A DNA stretch of 6,569 nt from an uncultured Actinomycetes bacterium (GTDB lineage: Bacteria; Actinomycetota; Actinomycetes; Nanopelagicales; Nanopelagicaceae): positions 1 to 6,569 of the forward strand of contig CAIKID010000256.1 in the NCBI GenBank assembly GCA_903827345.1, written 5' to 3'. The notes under the pieces were generated by a model, which was given only the letters and a program-made list of their open reading frames with translations, was not told where the DNA came from and searched no databases. A program made the position numbers and the translations under genes. Positions 1-6,507 of the stretch are shown here, piece after piece (position 1 is the first letter of the stretch; the number at the start of each line of letters is the position of its first letter).

Positions 1-894
1 ACCAGTGATTGCTTGGTTGATCTGAGGAGAGGTGTAGACCAATCCATCGAGAACTACGGCGACCTGATTCTGCGGAGAGGCCAATTTAGTGACACGTGTT
101 GTAATTGCGCCAAACTTGGTTGTTCCAGAGCCGGTGAAGTTCAAGAGAACCATCCAACCATTTCCATTTGTCTGATCCAAGTTAGCACTTGCTGAAGCAA
201 CATCCGTACCGACAACCTCTGCAGGGCCGAGGATGTACTTCGCAGTTCCATCGCGATTACACGCTACAAGTGAAGAAGAAGGATTATCTATGTTTCCACC
301 CTGACGATTTGCCGCCTTGGTGCAATCAAGCGCACCGAAGCTTGTATTGAGATCTGCAGTTACCCCAGTAGGAAATGTCGGAGTTTGAACGGCAGGGGCT
401 GAAGCCTTGGGAGTCGGCGTAGCCTTTGCTCCCGGTTTAGGCACGGTCACCGTTGTAGTAGAAGTAGTGGACGTAGATGTCGTCTTTGCGCCAGCTGCAC
501 CTACGGCCAAGACTTGGCGAAAACGGAGTTCAGCTGTCTGACCGACTAGATCGACAATACGTGTTCCAGTATCTCCTGGGACTGAGATGACTATCTGCTG
601 GTTGTTTCCGGTTCCTTGCGCAGTCACTTGGCTCTCTGCTACACCAAGAGAGTTCACGCGCTGGCGGATAATGGCAACGGCTTGTGCGATTGCCGCCGAA
701 GAGACTTTTCCACCTTTAGCAACGCGTGGTTGCAAGGTAACGCTGGTTCCTCCGCGAAGGTCGAGACCAAGTTTTACCTTGTCGTTCTGGATGAAGGCCA
801 GAGCGCTGAAGGCGACCAAAATGATGGCCAAGATGGCAAGGGTTCGTCCGGGCTTCGCCTGGGACTTAATGGATTTGGAAATGTTGGCAGACAT
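1..894 (-). CDS. secD: Protein translocase subunit SecD, N-terminal part (runs off the left edge)
   Basis: SecD is an inner-membrane RND-type protein that, with SecF, uses the proton gradient to help pull exported proteins out of the SecYEG channel. The visible 298 codons start at ATG 892-894 and stay open to base 1, so the C-terminal transmembrane bundle and probably secF lie further left. A basic N-terminus (residues 1-17) is followed by one hydrophobic transmembrane segment (about 18-36). Next come the family motif LGLDLRGG (42-49) and the start of the periplasmic-type P1 domain (IIRQRVNSLGV, 75-85; VSVPG-like VISVPG, 102-107). A Thr/Ser/Pro/Ala-rich stretch (about 139-177) interrupts P1, followed by Cys191 and Cys212, which could form an external disulfide. 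The last visible part (VYTSPQINQAITG) matches the SecD region that normally reads VYSAP-IN. The gene begins 11 nt after ruvB with no good Shine-Dalgarno, so translational coupling is likely. YajC, usually just upstream, is absent. Identification is firm. Confidence 0.96.
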   Translation of the reverse strand, partial: MSANISKSIKSQAKPGRTLAILAIILVAFSALAFIQNDKVKLGLDLRGGTSVTLQPRVAKGGKVSSAAIAQAVAIIRQRVNSLGVAESQVTAQGTGNNQQIVISVPGDTGTRIVDLVGQTAELRFRQVLAVGAAGAKTTSTSTTSTTTVTVPKPGAKATPTPKASAPAVQTPTFPTGVTADLNTSFGALDCTKAANRQGGNIDNPSSSLVACNRDGTAKYILGPAEVVGTDVASASANLDQTNGNGWMVLLNFTGSGTTKFGAITTRVTKLASPQNQVAVVLDGLVYTSPQINQAITG

Positions 895-905
895 AAGACG
901 CAAGT

Positions 906-1943
906 CTAGGCATCAAGAGGGGGCATGTCGAAAATGCCGAGCTCTCCCTGCGGTGGCGTCAGACCAATATGAGCCCAACCCGAGGCGGTCGCCATCCTGC
1001 CGCGCGGGGTTCGGGCCAAAAGTCCTTTGCGCAGTAAGAAAGGCTCAGCCAGGCTCTCCAAAGTCTCTGCCTCTTCGCCCATAGACATCGCCAAAGTGGT
1101 CAGACCCACAGGACCCCCGTTGAACTTTTTGATGAGGATTTCCAGGAGATTGCGATCGAGGCGATCTAAGCCAATCAGATCGACCTCATACATCTCTAGG
1201 GCGGCCTGTGCCGCTTCGATATCAATTTCACCATTTCCATGAACTTCGGCGTAATCCCGTACCCGGCGCAGCAGGCGATTGGCAACGCGAGGTGTCCCGC
1301 GGGAGCGAGAACCGATCTCGTTAATTGCATCTTCTGTAATTGGCACCTGGAGCAACGTTGCACTCCTGCGCACGATCGTTGAAAGTTCACTTTCCGCATA
1401 AAAATCTAGTTGGGCGGTGAAACCGAAACGATCTCGTAATGGACTAGGAAGTAAACCGGCGCGAGTGGTTGCGCCTATAAGAGTGAAATGCGGCAGCGTA
1501 AGTGGAATCGCCGTGGCGCCTGCTCCTTTGCCGACCACGACATCTACCCGAAAATCCTCCATCGCCATATAGAGCAACTCTTCGGCTGGGCGAGACATCC
1601 TGTGAATCTCATCAAGAAAGAGAATCTCGCCTTCCACCAATGAAGAGAGGATGGAGGCTAGGTCTCCCGCATGCTGAATAGCTGGGCCGCTTGTAATACG
1701 AATCGGCGCATTCATCTCCGTAGCGATAATCATCGCTAACGTCGTCTTACCCAGTCCCGGTGGACCCGAAAGCAAGATGTGATCCGCGGGAGATTTGCGC
1801 GAGCGAGCAGCTGTAAGCAAAAGATTGATCTGAGCTGCAACTCGTTGCTGCCCGACAAACTCCCCCAAATTCTTAGGGCGTAACGCTAACTCTTGAACAC
1901 GCTCTGCATCATCAGAATATTCACTTACTAAGGATTCGCTCAT
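906..1943 (-). CDS. ruvB: Holliday junction branch-migration ATPase RuvB
   Basis: RuvB is the hexameric AAA+ motor that, loaded on Holliday junctions by RuvA, pumps DNA to move the crossover in recombination and replication-fork repair. The 345-residue product has the usual family length. Visible motifs are Walker A GPPGLGKT (60-67), Walker B LFLDEIHR (108-115), sensor 1 GATTRAG (157-163), and the arginine-finger region SPLRDRFG (167-174, Arg170). A sensor 2 segment RGTPRVANRLLRRVRDYA spans 215-232. The C-terminal winged-helix domain holds GGPVGLTTLA (276-285) and the DNA-contacting TPRGR (312-316). The ATG at 1941-1943 overlaps the ruvA stop by 4 nt (ATGA), and GGAG (1951-1954) lies 7 nt upstream inside ruvA, so this start is well supported. 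The stop is TAG at 906-908. Nothing is missing or broken. Confidence 0.99.
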   Translation of the reverse strand: MSESLVSEYSDDAERVQELALRPKNLGEFVGQQRVAAQINLLLTAARSRKSPADHILLSGPPGLGKTTLAMIIATEMNAPIRITSGPAIQHAGDLASILSSLVEGEILFLDEIHRMSRPAEELLYMAMEDFRVDVVVGKGAGATAIPLTLPHFTLIGATTRAGLLPSPLRDRFGFTAQLDFYAESELSTIVRRSATLLQVPITEDAINEIGSRSRGTPRVANRLLRRVRDYAEVHGNGEIDIEAAQAALEMYEVDLIGLDRLDRNLLEILIKKFNGGPVGLTTLAMSMGEEAETLESLAEPFLLRKGLLARTPRGRMATASGWAHIGLTPPQGELGIFDMPPLDA

Positions 1944-2530
1944 CGTTGGACTCCGCCTGCAAGTGCGGCCCGGAGCAACTCTCCAATCGGCTCCCCCGCA
2001 ATATCCTTAAACTGTGTGGAGAGTTGATCGATTCGGTCTTGGGTTTCACGCGCGGTGAATCCCAAACCGATCAATGCGCTCGTTATCTGGTCCCGCCAAC
2101 TTCCGACAACTGCCAAATCGCCTGCATCAAAATTATCCACTTTCTCACGCAATTCAAGAACGAGGCGTTGCGCCCCCTTCTTACCTAAACCAGGAATGCG
2201 CTCGAGAACTTCAGATTGCTCGTTCTTAATAGCACTAACAATTTCCGCCGTTTCATAAATATTCAGGGCCGATTGTGCGACCTTAGGACCGATGCCCGTG
2301 ACAGTCTGCAGTAATTCAAAGATTTCACGTGCAGCATGACTTTCAAATCCATAAAGGGTGAGTGCATCTTCACGCACCACCAGGACAGTCTGCAGAGAGA
2401 TGGTTGTCCCAACGGTGAATGCAGCAGCTAACCGTGGAGAAACATTAACCAACAACCCCACGCCGCCAACTTCAATAACAACATTGCCAGATCTCATCGA
2501 CTTAATGGTCCCGGTAAGCGAGGCAATCAT
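1940..2530 (-). CDS. ruvA: Holliday junction DNA-binding protein RuvA
   Basis: RuvA forms a tetramer that holds the four-way junction in an open square and recruits RuvB rings for branch migration. The 196-residue product shows all three expected domains. The N-terminal OB-fold (about 1-63) ends in VVREDALTLYGF; Glu54 and Asp55 correspond to the acidic pin that separates strands in E. coli RuvA. The second domain has two helix-hairpin-helix motifs, LQTVTGIGPKVAQSAL (74-89) and LERIPGLGKKGAQRL (109-123). After an acidic linker, the C-terminal RuvB-binding domain (about 145-190) includes ITSALIGLGFT and GELLRAAL. The ATG at 2528-2530 overlaps the ruvC stop codon by 4 nt. I see no strong Shine-Dalgarno before it, so termination-reinitiation coupling to ruvC is the likely way it is translated. 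Identification is firm. Confidence 0.98.
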   Translation of the reverse strand: MIASLTGTIKSMRSGNVVIEVGGVGLLVNVSPRLAAAFTVGTTISLQTVLVVREDALTLYGFESHAAREIFELLQTVTGIGPKVAQSALNIYETAEIVSAIKNEQSEVLERIPGLGKKGAQRLVLELREKVDNFDAGDLAVVGSWRDQITSALIGLGFTARETQDRIDQLSTQFKDIAGEPIGELLRAALAGGVQR

Positions 2531-3078
2531 GATGTGGCCGTCTTTGCGCTGCGGGTGCGGAGCCGCTCTTTCTCAACCGCCAAGGCGGTCTGCATCCTGG
2601 AATCCCCCATGCCACGCCAGTGGTGACAGATCGCCAGGGCGAGAGCATCAGTGCTGTCGACTGGCTTAGGGACCGAATCGAGGCGGAGCAACTTCTGAAC
2701 CATCATCGCCACTTGCTTCTTATCTGCACGACCCGATCCCGTGACTGCGGCCTTAACTTCGGAAGGAGTATGCATTGTTACGGGTATGCCAGCCTTCGCG
2801 GCGAGGAGAAGTGCTACTCCAGCAGCTTGGCCGGTTGCCATAGCGGTGCGAACGTTGAGTTGCGAGAAGACTCTTTCTACTGCGATCACATCCGGATTCG
2901 CACGAATGATCCACTCTGAAATTTGCTCTTCGAGTTCTAAGAGACGCATTTCTAGTGGCGCACCAACTGTAGTGCGGATGATTCCTACATCGACCATGGT
3001 GAGAATTTGGGAGCCCTTGCTTTCGACAACGCCAAGGCCACAACGGGTTAAACCCGGATCGATCCCCAGCACTCTCAT
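2527..3078 (-). CDS. ruvC: Crossover junction endodeoxyribonuclease RuvC
   Basis: RuvC is the dimeric, metal-dependent nuclease that cuts Holliday junctions symmetrically after RuvAB branch migration. The 183-residue protein has the RNase H-like fold signature and all four expected acidic catalytic residues: Asp7 in GIDPGLTRCG, Glu68 in AVERVF, and Asp141 and Asp144 in PVDSTDALALAICHH. These line up with Asp7, Glu66, Asp138 and Asp141 of E. coli. Phe71, just after the catalytic Glu, matches the junction-stacking Phe69. Residues 74-90 (LNVRTAMATGQAAGVAL) are the usual following helix. The last 25 or so residues are a basic, Ser/Thr-ending tail that is probably disordered. The ATG at 3076-3078 lies 10 nt after the yebC stop. 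Only a weak AGG precedes it, so coupling to yebC is plausible. The stop TGA overlaps the ruvA start. Confidence 0.98.
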   Translation of the reverse strand: MRVLGIDPGLTRCGLGVVESKGSQILTMVDVGIIRTTVGAPLEMRLLELEEQISEWIIRANPDVIAVERVFSQLNVRTAMATGQAAGVALLLAAKAGIPVTMHTPSEVKAAVTGSGRADKKQVAMMVQKLLRLDSVPKPVDSTDALALAICHHWRGMGDSRMQTALAVEKERLRTRSAKTATS

Positions 3079-3088
3079 GCGGGTAAGC

Positions 3089-3844
3089 CTATTCGCCGAG
3101 GCTTGCCATTACCTCGTCAGACACATCAAAGTTGCCATAGACGTTCTGCACGTCATCCAACTCTTCAATGGCATCGATGAGATTGAAGACCTTGGTCGCA
3201 GTTTCAGCGTCTAGTGGAACAGAGAGAGTTGGGAGAAAAGAGGTATCGGCCGACTCATAATCGAGTCCCGCGCCTTGAAGCGCCGTACGAACGGCCACCA
3301 AGTCACTGGGTTCTGAAACGATCTCGAATGAATCACCGAGATCATTTACCTCTTCGCATCCAGCATCGAGAACAACTTCCAAAATTCGATCTTCTGTAAC
3401 GCTAGCCACCTTGTTGACTAGAACTACGCCCTTGCGATTGAACATATATGAAACCGAGCCGGGATCTGCCATCGTTCCGCCATTTCGCGTAACGGCCACT
3501 CGAACTTCCGAGGCTGCGCGATTGCGACTGTCCGTGAGGCACTCAATCATGAGAGCAACCCCACCAGGAGCGTATCCCTCATACATAATCGTCTGCCAAT
3601 CCGCACCACCAGATTCCAAACCACCACCGCGTTTAACAGCGCGTTCAATATTATCGGCGGGCATGGAATTCTTCTTCGCCTTAGCGATCGCATCGAAGAG
3701 GGTTGGGTTCCCATCGATATCCGGCCCACCGTTTCGGGCTGCGATCTCAATGGACTTAATCAACTTTGCAAAATTCTTGGCACGACGGGAGTCAATGACC
3801 GCCTTCTTGTGCTTTGTCGTTGCCCACTTGGAATGGCCTGACAT
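3089..3844 (-). CDS. yebC: YebC/PmpR-family protein (TACO1-like)
   Basis: The family is widespread and usually sits next to ruvC. Members were first described as transcription regulators (PmpR). More recent work on bacterial YebC and mitochondrial TACO1 points to a ribosome-associated role that relieves stalling at proline-rich sequences, so the classic label 'transcriptional regulator' should be treated with caution. The 251-residue product is full length and starts with the family signature MSGHSKWATTKHKK (1-14). Other conserved blocks are GNPTLFDAIAKAKK (45-58), MPADNIERAVKRG (61-73), YEGYAPGGVALMIECLTD (88-105), NGGTMADPGSVSYMFNRKG (121-139), and the C-terminal DVQNVYGNFDVSDEV (231-245). 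The ATT rather than ANI after HSKW resembles actinobacterial orthologues as I recall them. The start at 3842-3844 has GGTGAG (3849-3854) a few bases upstream. pdxT ends 46 nt before and ruvC begins 10 nt after. The molecular role in this organism is inferred from the family only. Confidence 0.95.
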   Translation of the reverse strand: MSGHSKWATTKHKKAVIDSRRAKNFAKLIKSIEIAARNGGPDIDGNPTLFDAIAKAKKNSMPADNIERAVKRGGGLESGGADWQTIMYEGYAPGGVALMIECLTDSRNRAASEVRVAVTRNGGTMADPGSVSYMFNRKGVVLVNKVASVTEDRILEVVLDAGCEEVNDLGDSFEIVSEPSDLVAVRTALQGAGLDYESADTSFLPTLSVPLDAETATKVFNLIDAIEELDDVQNVYGNFDVSDEVMASLGE

Positions 3845-3848
3845 TCAG

Positions 3849-3854
3849 CTCACC
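3849..3854 (-). promoter_or_regulatory. Ribosome binding site of yebC
   Basis: On the minus strand GGTGAG lies 4 nt before the yebC ATG and matches the 3' half of the AGGAGGTGA consensus. It supports the start at 3844, which also gives the conserved N-terminus. Confidence 0.6.
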
Positions 3855-3890
3855 AACCTTGTTCTAGCTCTATTGAAGCCTCGCGCACTG

Positions 3891-4490
3891 TTACGCGACG
3901 ACTGCCTTACAAACGCTCTCGATAAAGTATCGATGAACCCGATTATCTCCCGTTATTTCCGGATGGAATGAGGTCGCAAGCAAGTTTCCTTGCCGGACCG
4001 CAACAGGGTGCAATTGTCCATCAATTTCTACAGAAGCCAAAACTTCGACACCCGCTCCCAGCGAGTCGACCCACGGGGCCCGAATAAAGATGGCCCGCAC
4101 CGGCGGCGCCGTGATTCCAACCATGCTCAGATCTGACTCAAAGGAATCAACTTGGCGTCCAAAGGCGTTCCGCCGCACTGTCATATCAATTCCGCCAAAG
4201 CTCTCCTGACCTTCCATCGCCCCTTCGATCCGATCGGCGAGCAGAATCATTCCAGCGCAGGAGCCATACGTTGGGAGACCATCATGAATTCGCGCAGAGA
4301 TGCGATCGAAGAGCCCAAAGGTGCGCGCCAACTTGGCGATCGTCGTCGACTCACCGCCGGGAAGGATCAGCGCATCAATTGCATTTATCTCATCCAAATT
4401 TTTAACGGCGATCGCCGCAACGCCACACTCTGCCAAGGCAAAGAGATGCTCTCTAAAGTCGCCTTGCAGCGCTAGAACTCCAACCAACAT
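3891..4490 (-). CDS. pdxT: Pyridoxal 5'-phosphate synthase glutaminase subunit PdxT
   Basis: PdxT is the class I glutamine amidotransferase partner of PdxS. It hydrolyses glutamine and channels ammonia to PdxS for vitamin B6 (PLP) synthesis in the cytoplasm. The chosen ATG at 4488-4490 gives 199 residues beginning MLVGVLALQGDFREH, exactly where the family begins. The frame stays open upstream to ATGs near 4577, but those would lie inside pdxS and add 29 unrelated residues. Visible landmarks are PGGEST (44-49, the GGES loop), the nucleophile Cys78 in YGSCAGM, Arg107 in RRNAFGRQ, and His176 and Glu178 in TSFHPE. The catalytic Cys-His-Glu triad is therefore complete. The gene follows pdxS by 16 nt with no obvious Shine-Dalgarno, suggesting coupled synthesis of the two subunits, which assemble as a 12:12 complex in studied homologues. 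The stop is TAA at 3891-3893. Confidence 0.97.
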   Translation of the reverse strand: MLVGVLALQGDFREHLFALAECGVAAIAVKNLDEINAIDALILPGGESTTIAKLARTFGLFDRISARIHDGLPTYGSCAGMILLADRIEGAMEGQESFGGIDMTVRRNAFGRQVDSFESDLSMVGITAPPVRAIFIRAPWVDSLGAGVEVLASVEIDGQLHPVAVRQGNLLATSFHPEITGDNRVHRYFIESVCKAVVA

Positions 4491-4506
4491 GTGAAAGTGG
4501 GCGGTC

Positions 4507-5406
4507 TTACCAGCCGCGCTCAGCCAAACGATGTGGAACAGGAATATCGGCGACGTTGATTCCAACCATGGCATCACCTAATCCGCGCGAAACATCAGCA
4601 ACGACCTTGGCATCCGTGAAATACGTGACGGCCTTTACGCATGCACTCGCACGTGCAGCAGGATTGCCGGATTTGAAAATTCCAGAACCTACGAAAACTC
4701 CATCAGCACCAAGCTGCATCATCATCGCAGCATCGGCAGGAGTTGCAATTCCACCCGCGGTAAAGAGTACGACGGGTAGCTTGCCAGATTGCGCTACTTC
4801 TTTTACCAAGTCGTACGGAGCAGACAACTCTTTGGCCGCAACATAAAGTTCATCTTCACGCATATTAGAGAGGCGACGAATCTCTTGCGAGATTTTACGC
4901 ATATGCGTTGTTGCATTCGAAACATCGCCGGTTCCAGCTTCTCCCTTGGAGCGGATCATGGCAGCGCCTTCGTTGATGCGACGGAGCGCCTCACCAAGAT
5001 TTGTTGCTCCACAAACAAAGGGAACTGTGAAATTCCACTTATCGATGTGATTCTCATAATCTGCTGGGGTTAAAACTTCGGACTCATCAATGTAATCAAC
5101 GCCCAAGCTTTGCAATATCTGCGCTTCAACAAAGTGACCAATACGTGCCTTTGCCATAACAGGGATTGATACTGCGGCTTGAATCTTCTCGATCATGTCA
5201 GGATCTGACATACGCGCTACTCCACCTTGGGCACGGATATCTGCAGGTACGCGTTCCAGCGCCATCACTGCAACAGCACCAGCATCTTCAGCAATCTTCG
5301 CTTGCTCGACATTGACCACGTCCATAATGACGCCGCCCTTGAGCATCTCAGCCATGCCGCGCTTTACGCGACCAGTACCGGTTACCTTTGGGGTGTTCTC
5401 AGACAT
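4507..5406 (-). CDS. pdxS: Pyridoxal 5'-phosphate synthase lyase subunit PdxS
   Basis: PdxS is the synthase subunit of the DXP-independent vitamin B6 pathway. It builds PLP from ribose 5-phosphate, glyceraldehyde 3-phosphate and ammonia supplied by PdxT. The 299-residue protein is a full-length (beta/alpha)8 barrel of this highly conserved family. The key residues are present: Asp29 in GVIMDVVN, Lys86 in PVMAKARIGH (first covalent-intermediate lysine, Lys81 in B. subtilis) and Lys154 in RSKGEAGTG (Lys149 in B. subtilis). The phosphate-binding loops FTAGGIATPADA (215-226) and GADGVFVGSGIFKS (233-246) are intact. The N-terminus (TGTGRVKRGMAEMLKGG) matches the helix that interacts with PdxT in solved complexes. 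The start ATG 5404-5406 is fixed by a strong GAGGAGA ribosome binding site. Together with pdxT this gives a complete PLP synthase. I see no PdxR/MocR regulator gene nearby. Confidence 0.99.
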   Translation of the reverse strand: MSENTPKVTGTGRVKRGMAEMLKGGVIMDVVNVEQAKIAEDAGAVAVMALERVPADIRAQGGVARMSDPDMIEKIQAAVSIPVMAKARIGHFVEAQILQSLGVDYIDESEVLTPADYENHIDKWNFTVPFVCGATNLGEALRRINEGAAMIRSKGEAGTGDVSNATTHMRKISQEIRRLSNMREDELYVAAKELSAPYDLVKEVAQSGKLPVVLFTAGGIATPADAAMMMQLGADGVFVGSGIFKSGNPAARASACVKAVTYFTDAKVVADVSRGLGDAMVGINVADIPVPHRLAERGW

Positions 5407-5410
5407 GTCA

Positions 5411-5417
5411 TCTCCTC
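5411..5417 (-). promoter_or_regulatory. Strong ribosome binding site of pdxS
   Basis: GAGGAGA on the minus strand sits 4 nt before the pdxS ATG, with the AGGAG core about 5 nt away. It is the best Shine-Dalgarno match in the window, fitting a protein that must be made in quantity as the 12-mer core of PLP synthase. Confidence 0.8.
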
Positions 5418-5428
5418 GTGCGGATCAG

Positions 5429-5458
5429 TGCCCTCGTGGGCTGCTACCCCTAAGGGCA
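5429..5458 (-). other. Possible RNA hairpin in the DUF3048-pdxS spacer
   Basis: TGCCCT (5429-5434) and AGGGCA (5453-5458) are perfect inverted repeats that could form a 6-bp stem. A nested GGG/CCC pairing (5438-5440 with 5447-5449) closes a 6-nt loop. The structure would lie between the lipoprotein stop codon and the pdxS ribosome binding site. No T-run follows it, so it does not meet the usual pattern of an intrinsic terminator. It could be a weak attenuator or an mRNA processing or stability element, or chance in a 63-nt spacer. Confidence 0.3.
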
Positions 5459-5469
5459 AGAGTCCTAGT

Positions 5470-6507
5470 CTACTTTGAAGCCGAGGGTGTTGGCGTACTG
5501 GTTATTGGGAATACGAAGGTTGGCTGCTGGTCGGTGAGAGCAACCCAAACCTGGCCTACAGGTAGGTAGGCAGGAGAGCCATCTTTGAGCGTCCACGTCG
5601 TTGGGACGGTAGCACTGACTCGGTTCCAGAAGACGGGAATCTCCTGGCCATCGCGCAAGAGATAGCCGACACCCGAACCGACAGTATTGCTGAACGGGGT
5701 AAAGCTGCCCAGCTTGTCGTGGTAAATCGAGGGGGTGATGCTGACAATTTGGATGAGAAGTGCAGGAGAGCCCAATTGCGCACCATTCGCAGCGACATCC
5801 AATACGCCGTTGTAGTACATCTTCCACTTCTGCGTGGCTGACGACCAGACCGCTTTGTACTTTGCTGCTGGCCACTTCATTTCGGCACTCTTAATTGTCT
5901 TCCCTCCAAGAGGAAGCGGGCCAAAACTCCAACCCACAGATTTAGCTGTGGCAATCTTGCGGTTTTCAACGTTGATTGATTTATTCAATAACGCCTTAGG
6001 GTTGAGCACCATGTCAGTAGGAGCGGTGCGTGCCGGGTCGCGGGAATAAATAGATGCGGGTTCTGTGTCCGCACCAATGTTTTCGATATTTGCAGCACGC
6101 AAGACCGGTAAGAACTTTGATTGTGCGCCGCTGTATGCCATGCCAACACGTCCATAGTTGGCCATCAGGTCAATATCACTTATGCGCGCAGAGCGGATTG
6201 GACCAATCTTTGCTGGAAGTTTGTTGCTAAATACCGCAGCAATTCGAGTGAGGCCGCCCTCGACCTGCTCGATATAGATGACATCGGCGCTATCAAGACC
6301 AATCTGAGGATGTGCCGCTCTCGTGTCATCGATCTTGACGAAGAGAACCGGACCATTTATTCCAGGAAGACCAGTTAATGCATTCGTAGTGATAACAGGA
6401 GCCGTCTTTTTGGTTGTGGTTGTGGCCGATGATCCGCACCCAGTGAGGAAAAGTAGTGAAGTAGCGGCCACGCCTATTGCTAGAAATTTAGGAGTGCGAT
6501 TTTTCAA
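5470..6507 (-). CDS. DUF3048 domain-containing (YerB-like) lipoprotein
   Basis: This is a predicted exported lipoprotein of unknown function. The N-terminus has a basic start (KNRTPK), a hydrophobic core (about 8-21) and the lipobox LTGC (21-24), so Cys24 should be lipid-modified after signal peptidase II cleavage. It is the only cysteine in the protein. A short Ser/Thr/Lys linker (25-36) leads to the DUF3048 N-terminal domain, recognised by NALTGLP (42-48), KIDDTRAAHPQIGLDSADV (58-76), QVEGGLTRIAAVF (81-93), IGPIRSAR (101-108) and AYSGAQ (124-129). The C-terminal DUF3048 domain covers about 205-330 (LLRDGQEIPVFWNR, DGSPAYLPVGQVWVAL). The protein ends in a TPTPSAS tail. B. subtilis YerB has the same architecture, but no biochemical role is established that I know of. 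The start is TTG at 6505-6507: a TGA lies in frame 13 nt upstream and GAGGA (6514-6518) is well spaced. The domain call rests on recognised motifs, not a search. Confidence 0.88.
   Translation of the reverse strand: MKNRTPKFLAIGVAATSLLFLTGCGSSATTTTKKTAPVITTNALTGLPGINGPVLFVKIDDTRAAHPQIGLDSADVIYIEQVEGGLTRIAAVFSNKLPAKIGPIRSARISDIDLMANYGRVGMAYSGAQSKFLPVLRAANIENIGADTEPASIYSRDPARTAPTDMVLNPKALLNKSINVENRKIATAKSVGWSFGPLPLGGKTIKSAEMKWPAAKYKAVWSSATQKWKMYYNGVLDVAANGAQLGSPALLIQIVSITPSIYHDKLGSFTPFSNTVGSGVGYLLRDGQEIPVFWNRVSATVPTTWTLKDGSPAYLPVGQVWVALTDQQPTFVFPITSTPTPSASK

Noticed and set aside
895..903. Alternative TTG start for secD at 901-903
   Set aside because: It would add only three residues, has no better Shine-Dalgarno, and the ATG at 892-894 gives a normal N-terminus.
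587..1084. Open plus-strand frame of 165 codons opposite the secD/ruvB junction
   Set aside because: It lies antisense to two well-supported genes, spans their junction, shows no recognisable domain and has an arginine- and proline-rich composition typical of a shadow frame.
3845..3890. Terminator or promoter in the 46-nt pdxT-yebC spacer
   Set aside because: Only short AGCT repeats are present, with no stable stem, no T-run and no paired promoter hexamers.
3411..3971. Open plus-strand frame of 186 codons opposite yebC and the end of pdxT
   Set aside because: The opposite strand encodes a full-length, strongly conserved YebC protein. The plus-strand product resembles no family I know and crosses a gene boundary.
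4491..4577. Longer pdxT starting at ATG codons near 4577
   Set aside because: The added 29 residues lie inside the pdxS coding region in another frame and do not resemble PdxT. The ATG at 4490 gives the canonical N-terminus.
5459..5500. Possible promoter for pdxS with a TAGACT -10-like hexamer at the end of the lipoprotein gene
   Set aside because: A TAnnnT match occurs, but I see no -35-like hexamer at a suitable distance, so the match is too weak to report as a feature.
5465..5875. Minus-strand frame of 136 codons inside the DUF3048 gene
   Set aside because: It is an out-of-frame overlap rich in Cys, Arg and Pro with no ribosome binding site. The DUF3048 frame explains this stretch.
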